Shown here in pieces: positions 23,814 to 34,018 of a DNA stretch of 64,000 bases. The DNA is from Pseudomonas citri (GTDB taxonomy: Bacteria; Pseudomonadota; Gammaproteobacteria; Pseudomonadales; Pseudomonadaceae): positions 1 to 64,000 of the forward strand of contig NZ_JAODAB010000028.1 in the NCBI RefSeq assembly GCF_025336485.1, written 5' to 3'. The position numbers were made by a program, and so were the translations under genes. Under the pieces are notes generated by a model. It ran no database searches and was not told the DNA's origin. It saw only the letters and a list, made by a program, of their open reading frames with translations. The stretch's first letter is position 1. Each line of letters opens with the position of its first letter.

Positions 23814-26210
23814 TCAGGCCTCATGCAACGGCACCCGCACCGCCAGGGTCGTCCCCTCCCCCGGCTCACTTTCCAGGGACAACTGCCCGCCCAGGATCAG
23901 CACCCGCTCACGCATGCCCACCAGGCCGAAGGACGTCGGGCGCTGTGCGGTTGCCACAAATCCTACACCGTCGTCGGCGACGGTCAGACATAATTCGTCG
24001 CCTTGTCGGGCCAGCGTCACTTCCACGGTATGCGCCTGGGCATGGCGCATCACATTGGTCAGCGCCTCCTGGAGAATCCGGAACAGGCCGGTGGCCTTGG
24101 CGTCGCTCAGGGCCGGCAGGTTGTCCGGCACCTGTACCAGGCAAGGAATCTGCGTACGCGCTTCGAAGCGTCGGGCCTGCCACTCGATGGCCGAGGCGAT
24201 GCCGGCGTCGAGGATCGGCGGGCGCAGTGCCGTGGCCACGTCCCGCACCAGTTGGAACAGCTGGGCTATCAGCCGTTTCATGCTGTTGAGCCGTTCATGC
24301 AGGCCCGGGTCCAATTGCGCGTAGGCCAGTTCGCACATGGAGGTCTCAAGCTTCAACACCGTCAGCATCTGCCCCAATTCGTCATGAACCTCCCGGGCAA
24401 TGCGCGCTTTCTCCTCCTCCCGCACGCTTTCCAGGTGCGCGGACAACTCGCGCAATTGCTCCCGGGAGCTGGCCAGTTCCAGTTCGATGCGCTTGCTTTC
24501 GGTGATGTCCCATACAATACCGTCCCAGACGTAGGCGCCGTCCTCCAGGCGCCGGGCGATGGCTTTGATCTCGGCCCACCGCTCCCGCCCTTCGCGGGTT
24601 AGGATGCGGCCTTGCCAGGACCAGTCGCTGTCGCTGTCCAGCGCCTGGTCCTGGCTGCCGTGATAGCCGGCCTTGTCGTCCGGATGCACCAGGCTGCGCA
24701 GGCCGGTGTCACTGCGAGCCAGGGTCGCAGGGGAATAACCCACCAGGCTTTCGCTGCCTTCGCTGATGTAGGCAAAATCGATCTGGCCGTTCACCGGCGA
24801 GCGCTCCAGACGAAACACCAGCCCCGGAACGTTGGCGGCGATACCTTGCAAGCGCGCCTCGCTTTCACGTAACGCTGCCAGGGCCCGGCGCCGCTCGGTC
24901 ACATCGGTGAGGTAGACCACCAGATACTCCGCGTCGCGAAATCGCAGGAAGCTCAAGGAAACGTCAGCCGGCAGAATGCTCGCGTCGGCCCGCACGCATT
25001 CGGTCTCGAAACTCTGCGGCCCGTCGTCACTGGCCCGGGCGCGCTTCCACAGGTTCAGCCAGCGGTCCATATGCAGGCCAGGCTCGAAGTCGATCAGCGG
25101 CCGATCGATGATGGCGCCCGGGGCATAGCCGAGCATGGTTTCGGCGGCGCGGTTGGCATAGCGCACATGGCTGTCCCAGTTGACCCAGAGAATGCCGACG
25201 GTGCTCTGGTCGATGGAGAACTGCGTCAGGCGCAAGGCCTCTTCGCTGGCGGCGCGTTGGGCGATGTCCTCGCGCGCGGCACGCAACCGACGTTCCAGGC
25301 CTCGCTGCTGGCGCCGTTGCCAGAACACGACGGCAATGCTGCTGAGCAGCAGGACCAGTATCAACAAGGTCAGGTTCTGCCAGAAGCCCGGGGTTTCGGT
25401 CAGGCGCGGGTATTTGGGCTTGAGCCAACGGCTGTGCAGTTGCTCCAGCTCCTTGGCCGGAATCGCCTGCAAACCACGCTCGATAATCTCGGCCAGTTCT
25501 GGCCAGTCCTTGCGGGTCGCCACCCGGAGCAACTGCGGCAAGCCGATATCACCGACCACCACCAGGCTGGCGAACTCGGGTTCGACCATCAGCCGCCCCA
25601 ACTGCGCTTCGTCGATCACGGCGTATCGAGCCTGCTGGCTCAGCAGCAGTTGCAGGGCCTCACGCTCGCTCGGCACGCCTTGCGCATTCAACATCGGGTA
25701 GTTGTTGCGAAGATAATCGGCCGTGGCGCTGGGCATGCGCACGGCGACCCGGACCTGGGCGTCGAGCTTTTCCAGCTCTACGCCTTCGGCGCCCTTCTGC
25801 TCGCCGACGATCAACTGTGGCACGCGCAAATAGGGATCGGAAAACTGCCAGAGCCTGAGCCCGCCCGGGGTTTGCGTCAGGCCCGGCGCGATATCCACTT
25901 CACCGTCGCGCACCGCGGCTTCAAGTTGCGCCAGGTCCTGAAAATTGCGCCAGGTCAGCTCGATGTTCAACGCCTTGCCCAAGCCCTGCATCAACTCGAC
26001 ATTGGTCCCGGATAACCGTTGCAAGCGTCGGTCGTATTGCGCGTACGGCGCTTGCAAGACCAGGCCGACCCGTAACTGCGGATGCTGGGCCAGCCACTGG
26101 CGCTGCTGCGCACTCAACTGCACGCCATGGGTCGTCGGCGCGGGCGCGGCCCAGGCCATCAAGGGAAGCCATAAACAGCCGATAACCCACAGGCAGCAAA
26201 AACGCATCAT
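23814..26210 (-). CDS. agtS: Hybrid-free sensor histidine kinase with SBP_bac_3 sensor and PAS domains (AgtS-like)
   Basis: Membrane sensor kinase, 798 residues from the ATG at 26210; a TTG start 7 codons earlier is possible. Order: signal peptide CLWLPLMAWAAP, periplasmic amino-acid-binding type domain at about 30–265, a membrane helix LLILVLLLSSIAVVFW near 280, three PAS-type segments between 320 and 580, then the HisKA_3 box with the phospho-histidine in IAREVHDELGQML and a HATPase with EALTNVMRHAQA and DDGVGF. The binding domain suggests direct sensing of a ligand such as 5-aminovalerate. Confidence 0.88.
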   Translation of the reverse strand: MMRFCCLWVIGCLWLPLMAWAAPAPTTHGVQLSAQQRQWLAQHPQLRVGLVLQAPYAQYDRRLQRLSGTNVELMQGLGKALNIELTWRNFQDLAQLEAAVRDGEVDIAPGLTQTPGGLRLWQFSDPYLRVPQLIVGEQKGAEGVELEKLDAQVRVAVRMPSATADYLRNNYPMLNAQGVPSEREALQLLLSQQARYAVIDEAQLGRLMVEPEFASLVVVGDIGLPQLLRVATRKDWPELAEIIERGLQAIPAKELEQLHSRWLKPKYPRLTETPGFWQNLTLLILVLLLSSIAVVFWQRRQQRGLERRLRAAREDIAQRAASEEALRLTQFSIDQSTVGILWVNWDSHVRYANRAAETMLGYAPGAIIDRPLIDFEPGLHMDRWLNLWKRARASDDGPQSFETECVRADASILPADVSLSFLRFRDAEYLVVYLTDVTERRRALAALRESEARLQGIAANVPGLVFRLERSPVNGQIDFAYISEGSESLVGYSPATLARSDTGLRSLVHPDDKAGYHGSQDQALDSDSDWSWQGRILTREGRERWAEIKAIARRLEDGAYVWDGIVWDITESKRIELELASSREQLRELSAHLESVREEEKARIAREVHDELGQMLTVLKLETSMCELAYAQLDPGLHERLNSMKRLIAQLFQLVRDVATALRPPILDAGIASAIEWQARRFEARTQIPCLVQVPDNLPALSDAKATGLFRILQEALTNVMRHAQAHTVEVTLARQGDELCLTVADDGVGFVATAQRPTSFGLVGMRERVLILGGQLSLESEPGEGTTLAVRVPLHEA

Positions 26211-26284
26211 CAAAGTCTCATGCACTGACAAATACTGACCAACCCTTTAGGCTGCCGGAAATACTTCTGGTCATGGAATATCCG

Positions 26285-27280
26285 ATGCCCTCTGTTTATC
26301 GCCTGGCGCTGCCAGCATTGTGCCTGTCGCTGATCTTGCCAAGTGCCTTTTTTGCCCAGGCCGAGGAACCGGCCCCCGCCACCGCGGAGCAACCTGCCGG
26401 GGAAAAACCACTGGAACGCCAGCCTTTGCCCGAGCGTAGCCAGGAAGAGGCGACGGCGCTCGAGCGAAAAATCCCGACGCAGGAACAACAGCAACTGCAG
26501 ACCGGCAGCGACACCTTCCTGGCATTATGGAAGCCGGCCAACAGCAGCGATCCCAAGGGCGCCGTCATCATAATCCCCGGCGCCGGCGAAACAGCTGACT
26601 GGCCTCAAGTCATCGGCCCATTGCGTAAAAAATTGCCCGATGTGGAATGGAGCAGCCTGAGTATCACCCTGCCAGACCTGCAAAGCGACGTGATCGCGCC
26701 ACGCGTCGTGGAAACACCGCCCGAGACCAAACCAGCCGACACCGCAGCCGCCGCCCCGGACGCCACGACCGCAGCACCGATCGAACAAGTGGCCGGCGGC
26801 GAAGCCGACGCCGCAGACCCCGTCGTTGCGCAAACCGATGAAGAACACGCCCGGGCCGACGCCGAACGCATCTTTGCTCGCATCGACGCCGCGCTGGCCT
26901 ATACCGAACAGCAGAGCGCCCGCAGCATTGTGCTACTGGGCCACGGGACGGGTGCCTACTGGGCAGCCCGCTACCTCAGTGAAAAGCAACCTGCGCAAAT
27001 CGAACGCTTCGTGATGATTGCCGCCCAGGCTCCGGTCACCGCCAAACCGGGACTGACCGAGTTGACCCCGACCTTGAAGCTGGCGACCGCCGACATTTTC
27101 TACATGGACAAGCCGCTGGACCGCAACGCAGCCCTCGAGCGCTTGCAGGCGAGCAAACGCCTGAAAGGCTCGACCTTCAGCCAGGTGTCCCTCAAGGCCC
27201 TGCCGAACCCGTCGGCGGAGCAGGAGCAGTTGTTCCGTCGGGTTCGGGGTTGGTTGAATCCGCAGCAACCGGGGGAGTGA
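26285..27280 (+). CDS. DUF3530 family protein, alpha/beta-hydrolase-like
   Basis: Exported protein of unknown function, 331 residues from the ATG at 26285; an ATG at 26273 is also in frame. It has a signal peptide (LALPALCLSLILPSAFFAQA), a Pro/Glu-rich linker, then a fold resembling alpha/beta hydrolases: VIIIPGAGETADWPQVIG near residue 90 and a nucleophile-elbow-like LLGHGTGAYWAARYL, where the expected serine of GxSxG is threonine. An Ala/Pro/Thr-rich insert lies in the middle (about 145–190). Divergent from agtS. Confidence 0.82.
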   Translation: MPSVYRLALPALCLSLILPSAFFAQAEEPAPATAEQPAGEKPLERQPLPERSQEEATALERKIPTQEQQQLQTGSDTFLALWKPANSSDPKGAVIIIPGAGETADWPQVIGPLRKKLPDVEWSSLSITLPDLQSDVIAPRVVETPPETKPADTAAAAPDATTAAPIEQVAGGEADAADPVVAQTDEEHARADAERIFARIDAALAYTEQQSARSIVLLGHGTGAYWAARYLSEKQPAQIERFVMIAAQAPVTAKPGLTELTPTLKLATADIFYMDKPLDRNAALERLQASKRLKGSTFSQVSLKALPNPSAEQEQLFRRVRGWLNPQQPGE

Positions 27281-27296
27281 GACTTATCGCCATATT

Positions 27297-27322
27297 GGCT
27301 TGCCAGCTCCCTCGCCACGGGA
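27297..27322. repeat. Degenerate REP-like sequence
   Basis: GGCTTGCCAGCTCCCTCGCC resembles the half-site GGCTTGCTCGCTCCC with changes; it no longer forms a good palindrome. It lies in the 49-base gap between convergent genes. Confidence 0.45.
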
Positions 27323-27329
27323 TCGATAG

Positions 27330-28097
27330 CTAGCGGAAATCCCGTCGCTCGCGAATCAGCCGGTAAGCGTTATGCAGTTCCCGGGTCTTGTCAGTGGCCT
27401 CACGCACCTGCAGGGGCGTGGCGCCTGTGCCGGCAACCTTGTCCGGATGGTGACGACTGAGCAGGCGGCGGTAAGCACGCTTGATCTGCGAAGGCTCACT
27501 GGTGGCGGAAACCCCGAGCAAACGCAGCGCCTCCTGGTAGGTCACACCGCTGCTGGGCGGCGGCAATTTGTGCGGTTCGTAATCGATCCCCAGGGCGTGG
27601 ACCTGCTGGGATGTCCAGCCCAGCCACTTACCCCATCGGGTGATCAGCTCACGCTCGCCCGCGCCAGCCGAGCCATCGGCCCAGACCATTCGCCAGCACG
27701 CGCGCAGCACGCCTTCGGCCGCATGAGGCTGGACGGCGAGACGGCGCAGGTAACTACGCAAGTGATCGTTTCCGGACTTGCCTCGGTTGAACGCGGCAAT
27801 CGCCCGGCGTTGCGCCGTCTCGCTCATGTCCAGCGCGCGCATTTCCTGGCGGGCCTGTTGGATGTGGCCATCGACCACGCGTCCATCGCTTTTCGCCAGT
27901 CGGCCCAGCAATACAAACAACAATTCGTCGTTGCGCAACGCTGGGCGACCGCCCAGGCGCTCGCGGACTTGTTCCCAGCCTTGCAGATTCAGGCGCCGAT
28001 CCAGCGCCTGTCCCAATAATGCGCCCAGCATGGCCCCCGGAATGCTGGCTATGGCAAAGCCCGCTCCCGCTCCAATCAGAGTCCCTGGCCACCACAT
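27330..28097 (-). CDS. DjlA-type protein: TerB-like domain plus J domain
   Basis: Membrane-anchored DnaJ co-chaperone, 255 residues. A glycine-rich membrane segment at 5–30 (GTLIGAGAGFAIASIPGAMLGALLG), a TerB-like helical domain at about 55–165, and a C-terminal J domain with the HPD tripeptide in RHHPDKVAGTG. It would stimulate DnaK ATPase. murU ends 1 base upstream on the same strand, so the gene is probably cotranscribed with amgK–murU. Confidence 0.9.
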   Translation of the reverse strand: MWWPGTLIGAGAGFAIASIPGAMLGALLGQALDRRLNLQGWEQVRERLGGRPALRNDELLFVLLGRLAKSDGRVVDGHIQQARQEMRALDMSETAQRRAIAAFNRGKSGNDHLRSYLRRLAVQPHAAEGVLRACWRMVWADGSAGAGERELITRWGKWLGWTSQQVHALGIDYEPHKLPPPSSGVTYQEALRLLGVSATSEPSQIKRAYRRLLSRHHPDKVAGTGATPLQVREATDKTRELHNAYRLIRERRDFR

Positions 28098-28098
28098 A

Positions 28099-28770
28099 TC
28101 AACGGCTCGCTTCTATCAAGGTTTCGACCTGCGCCAAACGTTCATGGGTCCCGACATCGACCCAATGCCCTTCCAGGTGCTCGCCACTGACCTGGCCTTT
28201 GGCGATGGCCGCGCGCAGCAGGGGGGCGAGCTTGAACGCGCCGTCCGCACACCCGGCGAACAACCGTGGATGCAGGACGGCAATGCCGCTGTAGGTCAGT
28301 TTGTCGGCAGGTGCCGCGCCATCCTGAACTTTTCCGTCGGCCAGGGCGAAATCGCCACCCGGGTGATGCCCGGGGTTGTCCACCAGCACCAGATGCGCCA
28401 GCCCTTCGAGCGGTCGGCGCAAAGTGCCGAAATCGTAATCGGTCCAGATATCACCGTTGACGATCAGGAACGCCTCATCGCCCAACAGCGGCAAGGCCCG
28501 GAAAATCCCGCCGCCGGTTTCCAGGGGCTCACCTTCCGGCGAATAACGAATGTGCACGCCAAACTGCGCACCGTCTCCCAAGTAATCCTCGATCTGCTGG
28601 CCGAGCCAGGCATGGTTGATCACGATCTCGGTAAAACCCGTCCGTGCCAATGCCCGCAGGTGATACTCGATCAAGGGAATGCCCGCGACGCGAATCAGCG
28701 GCTTGGGGGTGGTGAGGGTCAGGGGGCGCATGCGCTCGCCCTTGCCCGCCGCCAGGATCATGGCCTTCAT
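28099..28770 (-). CDS. murU: N-acetylmuramate alpha-1-phosphate uridylyltransferase
   Basis: Makes UDP-MurNAc from MurNAc-1-phosphate in the Pseudomonas cell-wall recycling bypass, which gives intrinsic fosfomycin resistance in several species. The 223-residue nucleotidyltransferase starts with the signature ILAAGKGERMRPLTLTTPKP and has the metal-binding NGDIWTDYDF. It overlaps amgK by four bases, an almost invariant pairing. Confidence 0.95.
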   Translation of the reverse strand: MKAMILAAGKGERMRPLTLTTPKPLIRVAGIPLIEYHLRALARTGFTEIVINHAWLGQQIEDYLGDGAQFGVHIRYSPEGEPLETGGGIFRALPLLGDEAFLIVNGDIWTDYDFGTLRRPLEGLAHLVLVDNPGHHPGGDFALADGKVQDGAAPADKLTYSGIAVLHPRLFAGCADGAFKLAPLLRAAIAKGQVSGEHLEGHWVDVGTHERLAQVETLIEASR

Positions 28771-29792
28771 GCCTTCGCTCCTGCCGGCTGGCGCAGACTG
28801 ACCAGCAAGTCGCCCAATGGCGCCAGTTCAGGGCGACGGGCAATGACCGCTTCTATATAAGCAAAGAAGCGCGGCACATCACCCAGGTAACGCGGCTTGC
28901 CATCACGATGGCAAATGCGCGCGAAGATCCCAATGACCTTCAGATGGCGTTGCACCCCCATCAAGTCGCTGGCCCGCAGGAAATCCTCGAAATCCGGCTG
29001 GACCGGGATGCCGAGCGCCTCGGCCTGCTGCCAGTAATATTCCAGCCAACCGCGCACACGCTCCTCGGGCCAACTGAGGAAGGCGTCCTTGAACAGGCAG
29101 GTGACGTCGTAGGTGACCGGACCATAGACCGCATCCTGGAAGTCCAGCACACCGGGGTTCGGTTCGCTGAGCATCAGGTTACGCGGCATGTAGTCGCGAT
29201 GCACCAGCACTTTGGGCTGCGCCAGGGCGCTGTCGATCAGCAGCTCGCTGACCTGCTGCCAGAGCTGCTGCTGGGTCGGGTCGAGTTCGACACCCAACTC
29301 TCGTTTGACGTACCACTCGGGGAACAGCTCAAGCTCTCGACGCAACAAGGCGACGTCGTAGCTGGGCAGGGGCGCCACCATCGGCAACTGCTGAAAAGCC
29401 AGCAAGGCTTGCAGGGCATCGCGGAATAATGAGTCGGCATTTTCGCCGTTGATCACGTCCAGATAAGTCTGGTTGCCCAGGTCATTGAGCAAAAGAAATC
29501 CGCGATCGAGGTCTTGTGCATAAATTTTTGGCACGTTGATGCCGGATTTCGCCAGCAAAAAAGCGATATCCACGAAGGGTTTGCAGTTTTCCTGCGGCGG
29601 TGGGGCGTCCATCACGATCAGGCTGCGGCCCTCGCCTTCCCAGCGGAAATAACGCCGGAAACTCGCGTCGCTGCTGGCCGCGGTCAATGTGGCAGGGGGG
29701 ACGACACCCCAGCCCTGGCGGGTGAAAAGGAGCGGCAGTTGCTCATCGAGCCAAACTTTCAGGTGTTGCAGGCGTACATCTTGGTCGGGCAT
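28767..29792 (-). CDS. amgK: Anomeric MurNAc/GlcNAc kinase AmgK
   Basis: Phosphorylates MurNAc or GlcNAc at the anomeric position, supplying MurU. The 341-residue product belongs to the aminoglycoside-phosphotransferase fold, with the catalytic loop VLVHRDYMPRNLML and the metal-binding Asp in GVLDFQDAVYGP. Divergent from lptD across 130 bases; this head-to-head placement is standard in Pseudomonas. Confidence 0.95.
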   Translation of the reverse strand: MPDQDVRLQHLKVWLDEQLPLLFTRQGWGVVPPATLTAASSDASFRRYFRWEGEGRSLIVMDAPPPQENCKPFVDIAFLLAKSGINVPKIYAQDLDRGFLLLNDLGNQTYLDVINGENADSLFRDALQALLAFQQLPMVAPLPSYDVALLRRELELFPEWYVKRELGVELDPTQQQLWQQVSELLIDSALAQPKVLVHRDYMPRNLMLSEPNPGVLDFQDAVYGPVTYDVTCLFKDAFLSWPEERVRGWLEYYWQQAEALGIPVQPDFEDFLRASDLMGVQRHLKVIGIFARICHRDGKPRYLGDVPRFFAYIEAVIARRPELAPLGDLLVSLRQPAGAKA

Positions 29793-29922
29793 TGCAAGGG
29801 TCTCCGACGGCCCTAGCCGTCAAGCGGGTCATGCTTTATTATCCAGCATCTTTTTCAGACCATCGAGAGGCGTGCGGCCCATACCGCGGGCAGATGGCAC
29901 GCAGGAAGCCCGGACTAATAAG

Positions 29923-32721
29923 ATGGCATTGAAATCCCCCGCGTTTCGTAAAAAATTTCCGTTGCTGGTCACTGGCAGTCTGCTGGCCCTGCAACCCCTG
30001 GCCTCTTCATTCGTCGTCGCGGCGCAGCAGTATGACTGCTCTGTCTCCGCTTCGGGTGCCTGGGACTGTTCCCCCAAGAGCCCAGCGGCCGCATTGCCAC
30101 CGCGTCCGGTGCACGAGGGCAGTGCGCTTTCCGACAGCGGCACTACTCCGGCCGACAGCAGCTCGGGCGAGGAAGCCGGCGACAAGCCGATGCTCGTCAC
30201 CGAAGCCAAGGGCCGCGGCTTGAAGTCGCGCAGTGCAGACTACAGCCACCTGGATTGGGTTCCACGCGAGAACCTCACCCCGGCGCAATTGGCGGAAACC
30301 GGCCCCTACTGCTCGGGCGCCTACATCGAGCCGACGCGTCCTGGCATGAACGACAAGACGGCCAAGAGTGATGCACCGACCTTCCTGGGAGCCAAGGCTT
30401 CGCGCTACCAGCAGGAAGAACAGGTGGCGACACTGGCCGGCGACGTGGTCATGCGCCAGGGCAGCATGCAGGTCGAGGCCGACGAGGCCAGCCTGTACCA
30501 GGCCGAGAACCGCGGCGAACTGAGCGGCAACGTGCGGGTCCGTGACAACGGTGCGCTGATCGTCGGCGACCACGCCGATGTACAGCTGGATACCGGTGAG
30601 GCCAAGGTCGACAACGCCGAATACGTGATGCACAAGTCGCGCATCCGGGGTAACGCGCTGTATGCCAAGCGCGCCGAGAACGCGATCATCCGCCTCAAGG
30701 ACGGCACGTACACCACGTGCGAACCGAACAGCAACGCCTGGACGCTCAAGGGCAACAACATCACCCTGAACCCGGCCACCGGCTTCGGTACCGCGACCAA
30801 CGTGACGCTGCGGGTCAAGGACATCCCGGTCCTGTACACGCCATACATCTACTTCCCGATCGACGACCGTCGCCAGTCCGGCTTCCTGCCGCCGACCATC
30901 GGCAGCGGCAGCGATACCGGCTTCTTGCTGGTCACCCCGTACTACTTCAACCTGGCGCCGAACTATGACGCCACGTTGTACCCACGCTACATGAGCAAGC
31001 GCGGCCTGCTGATGGAAGGCGAGTTCCGCTACCTGACCAAGTCCAGCGAAGGCCAGTTCGGTGCAGCCTACCTCAACGACGAGGACGACGAGCGCGCCAA
31101 GCAGTCCGACTACAGCAAGACCCGCTACATGTACAACTGGCAGCACAAGGGCGGCCTCGACTCGCGCGTGCTGACGGAAGTCGACTACACCAAGATCAGC
31201 GATCCGTACTACTTCCAGGATTTGCAGACCGACCAGATCGGTGTCGAGTCCAGGGACTACGTGAACCAACAGGGTGCTGTCAGCTATCGCGGGGATAACT
31301 ACACGGCGCGGTTGAATGCCCAGGCCTACCAGATGGCGACGATCTCCAAGATCACGCCGTATAATCGCCTGCCGCAGATCACCCTCAATGGCTCACTGCC
31401 ACAACATCCCTATGGCCTGGACTTCGCGTACAAGACTGAACTGGTGCGCTTTGATCGTAACCTGAGGGACGGGCTCTACAGCGATGAGGAAGGCGTCACT
31501 AGACCGTGGCTGGATACTCGGGTCTGGGGCCTGGCTCGGGCCAATGGCAATCGCCTGAATCTAGCGCCCGTCGTCAGCCTGCCGATGAACGCAAGCTATG
31601 GCTACATCAAGCCGTCGCTCAAATACCAATACACCCAGTATGACCTGGACCTGGACGGCGAAGGCAAGTCGGATATCGCCGGTCAAACCGCCGAGCAAGA
31701 CCGTCTGCGCGGCACGTACAGCAGCAACCAGAGCCGCGGCGTCCCCATCGCCAGCATCGACAGCGGCCTGTATTTCGATCGCGACACCCAGTGGTTCGGC
31801 ACCAACTATCGTCAAACTCTGGAACCGCGTCTGTTCTACCTCTATGTACCGGAGAAAGACCAGAGCGACATTCCTGTGTTCGACACGGGCGAGTACACTT
31901 TCAGCTACTCATCACTGTTCCGAGACAATCGCTTCTCGGGTTCCGACCGCGTCGGCGATGAGAACAAGCTGTCGCTGGGCGTGACCAGCCGCTGGATCGA
32001 AGAGAACGGTTTCGAACGCCAGCGCATCAGCGTCGGCCAGGCCTTGTACTTCAAGGATCGTGAAGTCCAATTGCCAGGTATCGACTTCCGTACACGCGAA
32101 GACGCCAAGTCGGACGTATCGCCTTATGCGCTGGAATACGAATACCGCTGGAACCGCGACTGGCGCACCACAGCTACCTACAACTGGGACCCGGATACCC
32201 GCAGCCCTCGCTCGGGCAGCGCCATGTTCCACTACCAGCCGGAAGACAACCCGAACAAGGTCATCAATGCCGGTTACCGTTACCGCAACGACCAGGTTCG
32301 TTACGACGAGGCCACGGGCACATGGCAAGTGGGCGGTGGCGACTACGGCACCCCGGGCACGCCTGGCTACGTGAAGGACTACTACAAGATCAAGCAGCAC
32401 GACTTCTCGGTCATCTGGCCGATCGTGCCGCAGTGGAACGCCATCAGCCGCTGGCAGTATGACTACAACCGCAACCGTACCCTGGAAGCCTTCGGTGGTT
32501 TCGAATACGACAACTGCTGCTGGAAACTGCGCCTGATCAACCGTTACTGGGTCGACTACGAAGAGTTCAGTCAAGCCGCCCCGGAAAACGAAAAAGGCGA
32601 CCACGGCGTCTTCCTCCAAATTGTCCTGAAGGGACTCGGCGGCCTCACCGGCGCCAAGGTAGAGAGCTTCCTCGACAAAGGCATCCAAGGTTATCGTGAA
32701 CGTGAAGATCAAGCTTTCTGA
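29923..32721 (+). CDS. lptD: LPS-assembly protein LptD
   Basis: Outer-membrane beta-barrel that inserts lipopolysaccharide in the outer leaflet with LptE. The 932-residue product has a signal peptide (LLVTGSLLALQPLASSFVVA), a Pseudomonas-type N-terminal extension with two cysteines (YDCSVSASGAWDCS), the LptA-like jellyroll (GDVVMRQGSMQVEADEA onwards) and the barrel with ERGLLMEGEFRY-like KRGLLMEGEFRYL and the C-terminal CC pair in YDNCCWKLRL. Conserved cysteines for the inter-domain disulfides are present. The start follows the family; the frame is open 78 codons upstream. Its end overlaps surA by 26 bases. Confidence 0.97.
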   Translation: MALKSPAFRKKFPLLVTGSLLALQPLASSFVVAAQQYDCSVSASGAWDCSPKSPAAALPPRPVHEGSALSDSGTTPADSSSGEEAGDKPMLVTEAKGRGLKSRSADYSHLDWVPRENLTPAQLAETGPYCSGAYIEPTRPGMNDKTAKSDAPTFLGAKASRYQQEEQVATLAGDVVMRQGSMQVEADEASLYQAENRGELSGNVRVRDNGALIVGDHADVQLDTGEAKVDNAEYVMHKSRIRGNALYAKRAENAIIRLKDGTYTTCEPNSNAWTLKGNNITLNPATGFGTATNVTLRVKDIPVLYTPYIYFPIDDRRQSGFLPPTIGSGSDTGFLLVTPYYFNLAPNYDATLYPRYMSKRGLLMEGEFRYLTKSSEGQFGAAYLNDEDDERAKQSDYSKTRYMYNWQHKGGLDSRVLTEVDYTKISDPYYFQDLQTDQIGVESRDYVNQQGAVSYRGDNYTARLNAQAYQMATISKITPYNRLPQITLNGSLPQHPYGLDFAYKTELVRFDRNLRDGLYSDEEGVTRPWLDTRVWGLARANGNRLNLAPVVSLPMNASYGYIKPSLKYQYTQYDLDLDGEGKSDIAGQTAEQDRLRGTYSSNQSRGVPIASIDSGLYFDRDTQWFGTNYRQTLEPRLFYLYVPEKDQSDIPVFDTGEYTFSYSSLFRDNRFSGSDRVGDENKLSLGVTSRWIEENGFERQRISVGQALYFKDREVQLPGIDFRTREDAKSDVSPYALEYEYRWNRDWRTTATYNWDPDTRSPRSGSAMFHYQPEDNPNKVINAGYRYRNDQVRYDEATGTWQVGGGDYGTPGTPGYVKDYYKIKQHDFSVIWPIVPQWNAISRWQYDYNRNRTLEAFGGFEYDNCCWKLRLINRYWVDYEEFSQAAPENEKGDHGVFLQIVLKGLGGLTGAKVESFLDKGIQGYREREDQAF

Positions 32722-34018
32722 TTGTCTGCGCCCGCTGATGCTGGGCGCGCTGTTCCTGGGTACGACGGCCAACGCCGCCGTTCAATCCATCGATAAAGTG
32801 GTGGCCGTTGTCGACAACGACGTGGTCATGCAAAGCCAGCTGGACCAGCGTGTCCACGAAGTACAGCAGACCATCGCCAAGCGCGGCGGCGGCCTGCCGC
32901 CACCGGGCGTGCTGGACCAGCAAGTGCTTGAACGGCTGATCGTCGAAAACCTGCAACTGCAGATCGGCGAACGCTCGGGTATTCGCATTACCGATGAAGA
33001 ACTGAACCAGGCCGTCGGCACCATTGCCCAGCGCAATAACATGACCCTCGATCAGTTCCGCGCAGCCCTGTCCCGCGACGGCCTCTCCTACGAGGACGCC
33101 CGTGATCAGATCCGCCGCGAAATGGTCATCAGCCGTGTGCGTCAGCGCCGTGTGGCCGAACGCATCCAGGTGTCCGAGCAGGAAGTGAAGAACTTCCTCG
33201 CCTCCGACCTGGGCAAGATGCAGCTTTCGGAAGAGCTGCACCTGGCCAACATCCTGATTCCTACACCGGAAAGCGCCAACTCCGAAGCGATCCAGAACGC
33301 TTATCGCCAGGCGATGGATGTCTATCAGAAACTCAAGCAAGGTGCCGACTTCGGTCAGATGGCCGTTGCCCGCTCCGCCAGCGAAAACGCCCTGGAAGGC
33401 GGCGACATGGGCTGGCGCAAGCCGGCTCAACTGCCGCCACCGTTCGATCGTGAGCTCAGTGCCATGGCGGTGGGTGACATCACCCAGCCTGCCCGCACGC
33501 CAGGTGGCTTCATCATCCTGAAGGTGCTGGAAAAACGCGGCGGCGGGACTCAGGTCCGTGACGAAGTGCATGTGCGCCACATCCTGATCAAGCCAAGCGA
33601 AATTCGTAGCGAAGCCGAGACCAAGCGTCTGGCCGAGAAACTCTACGACCGCATCGAAGCGGGTGAAGACTTCGGCGAGCTGGCGAAGAGCTTCTCCGAA
33701 GACCCGGGCTCGGCCCTCCATGGTGGCGACCTGAACTGGGTCGACCCGAACGCATTGGTGCCCGAGTTCCGCCAGGTCATGGCCCAGACACCGCAAGGCC
33801 AATTGTCCAAGCCGTTCAAGAGCCCTTATGGCTGGCACGTACTGGAAGTCCTTGGCCGTCGCGCCACCGACAGCACGAGCCAGGCGCGCGAACAGCAGGC
33901 GATGACCGTATTGCGCAACCGCAAGTACGACGAAGAGCTGCAAACCTGGCTGCGTCAGATCCGTGACGAAGCCTACGTTGAAATCAAGCTTCCTGGCGCA
34001 GACCAGGCCGCGCAGTGA
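32696..34018 (+). CDS. surA: Periplasmic chaperone and peptidyl-prolyl isomerase SurA
   Basis: Escorts outer-membrane proteins, LptD among them, through the periplasm. The 440-residue product has a signal peptide (CLRPLMLGALFLGTTANAA), an N-terminal chaperone domain at about 28–150, two parvulin domains at about 180–275 and 290–385 (ELHLANILIP and EVHVRHILIKPSE), and a C-terminal helix. The start codon is GTG at 32696 inside the end of lptD; a second GTG at 32702 is an alternative. Overlap with lptD implies translational coupling. Confidence 0.95.
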   Translation: MNVKIKLSDCLRPLMLGALFLGTTANAAVQSIDKVVAVVDNDVVMQSQLDQRVHEVQQTIAKRGGGLPPPGVLDQQVLERLIVENLQLQIGERSGIRITDEELNQAVGTIAQRNNMTLDQFRAALSRDGLSYEDARDQIRREMVISRVRQRRVAERIQVSEQEVKNFLASDLGKMQLSEELHLANILIPTPESANSEAIQNAYRQAMDVYQKLKQGADFGQMAVARSASENALEGGDMGWRKPAQLPPPFDRELSAMAVGDITQPARTPGGFIILKVLEKRGGGTQVRDEVHVRHILIKPSEIRSEAETKRLAEKLYDRIEAGEDFGELAKSFSEDPGSALHGGDLNWVDPNALVPEFRQVMAQTPQGQLSKPFKSPYGWHVLEVLGRRATDSTSQAREQQAMTVLRNRKYDEELQTWLRQIRDEAYVEIKLPGADQAAQ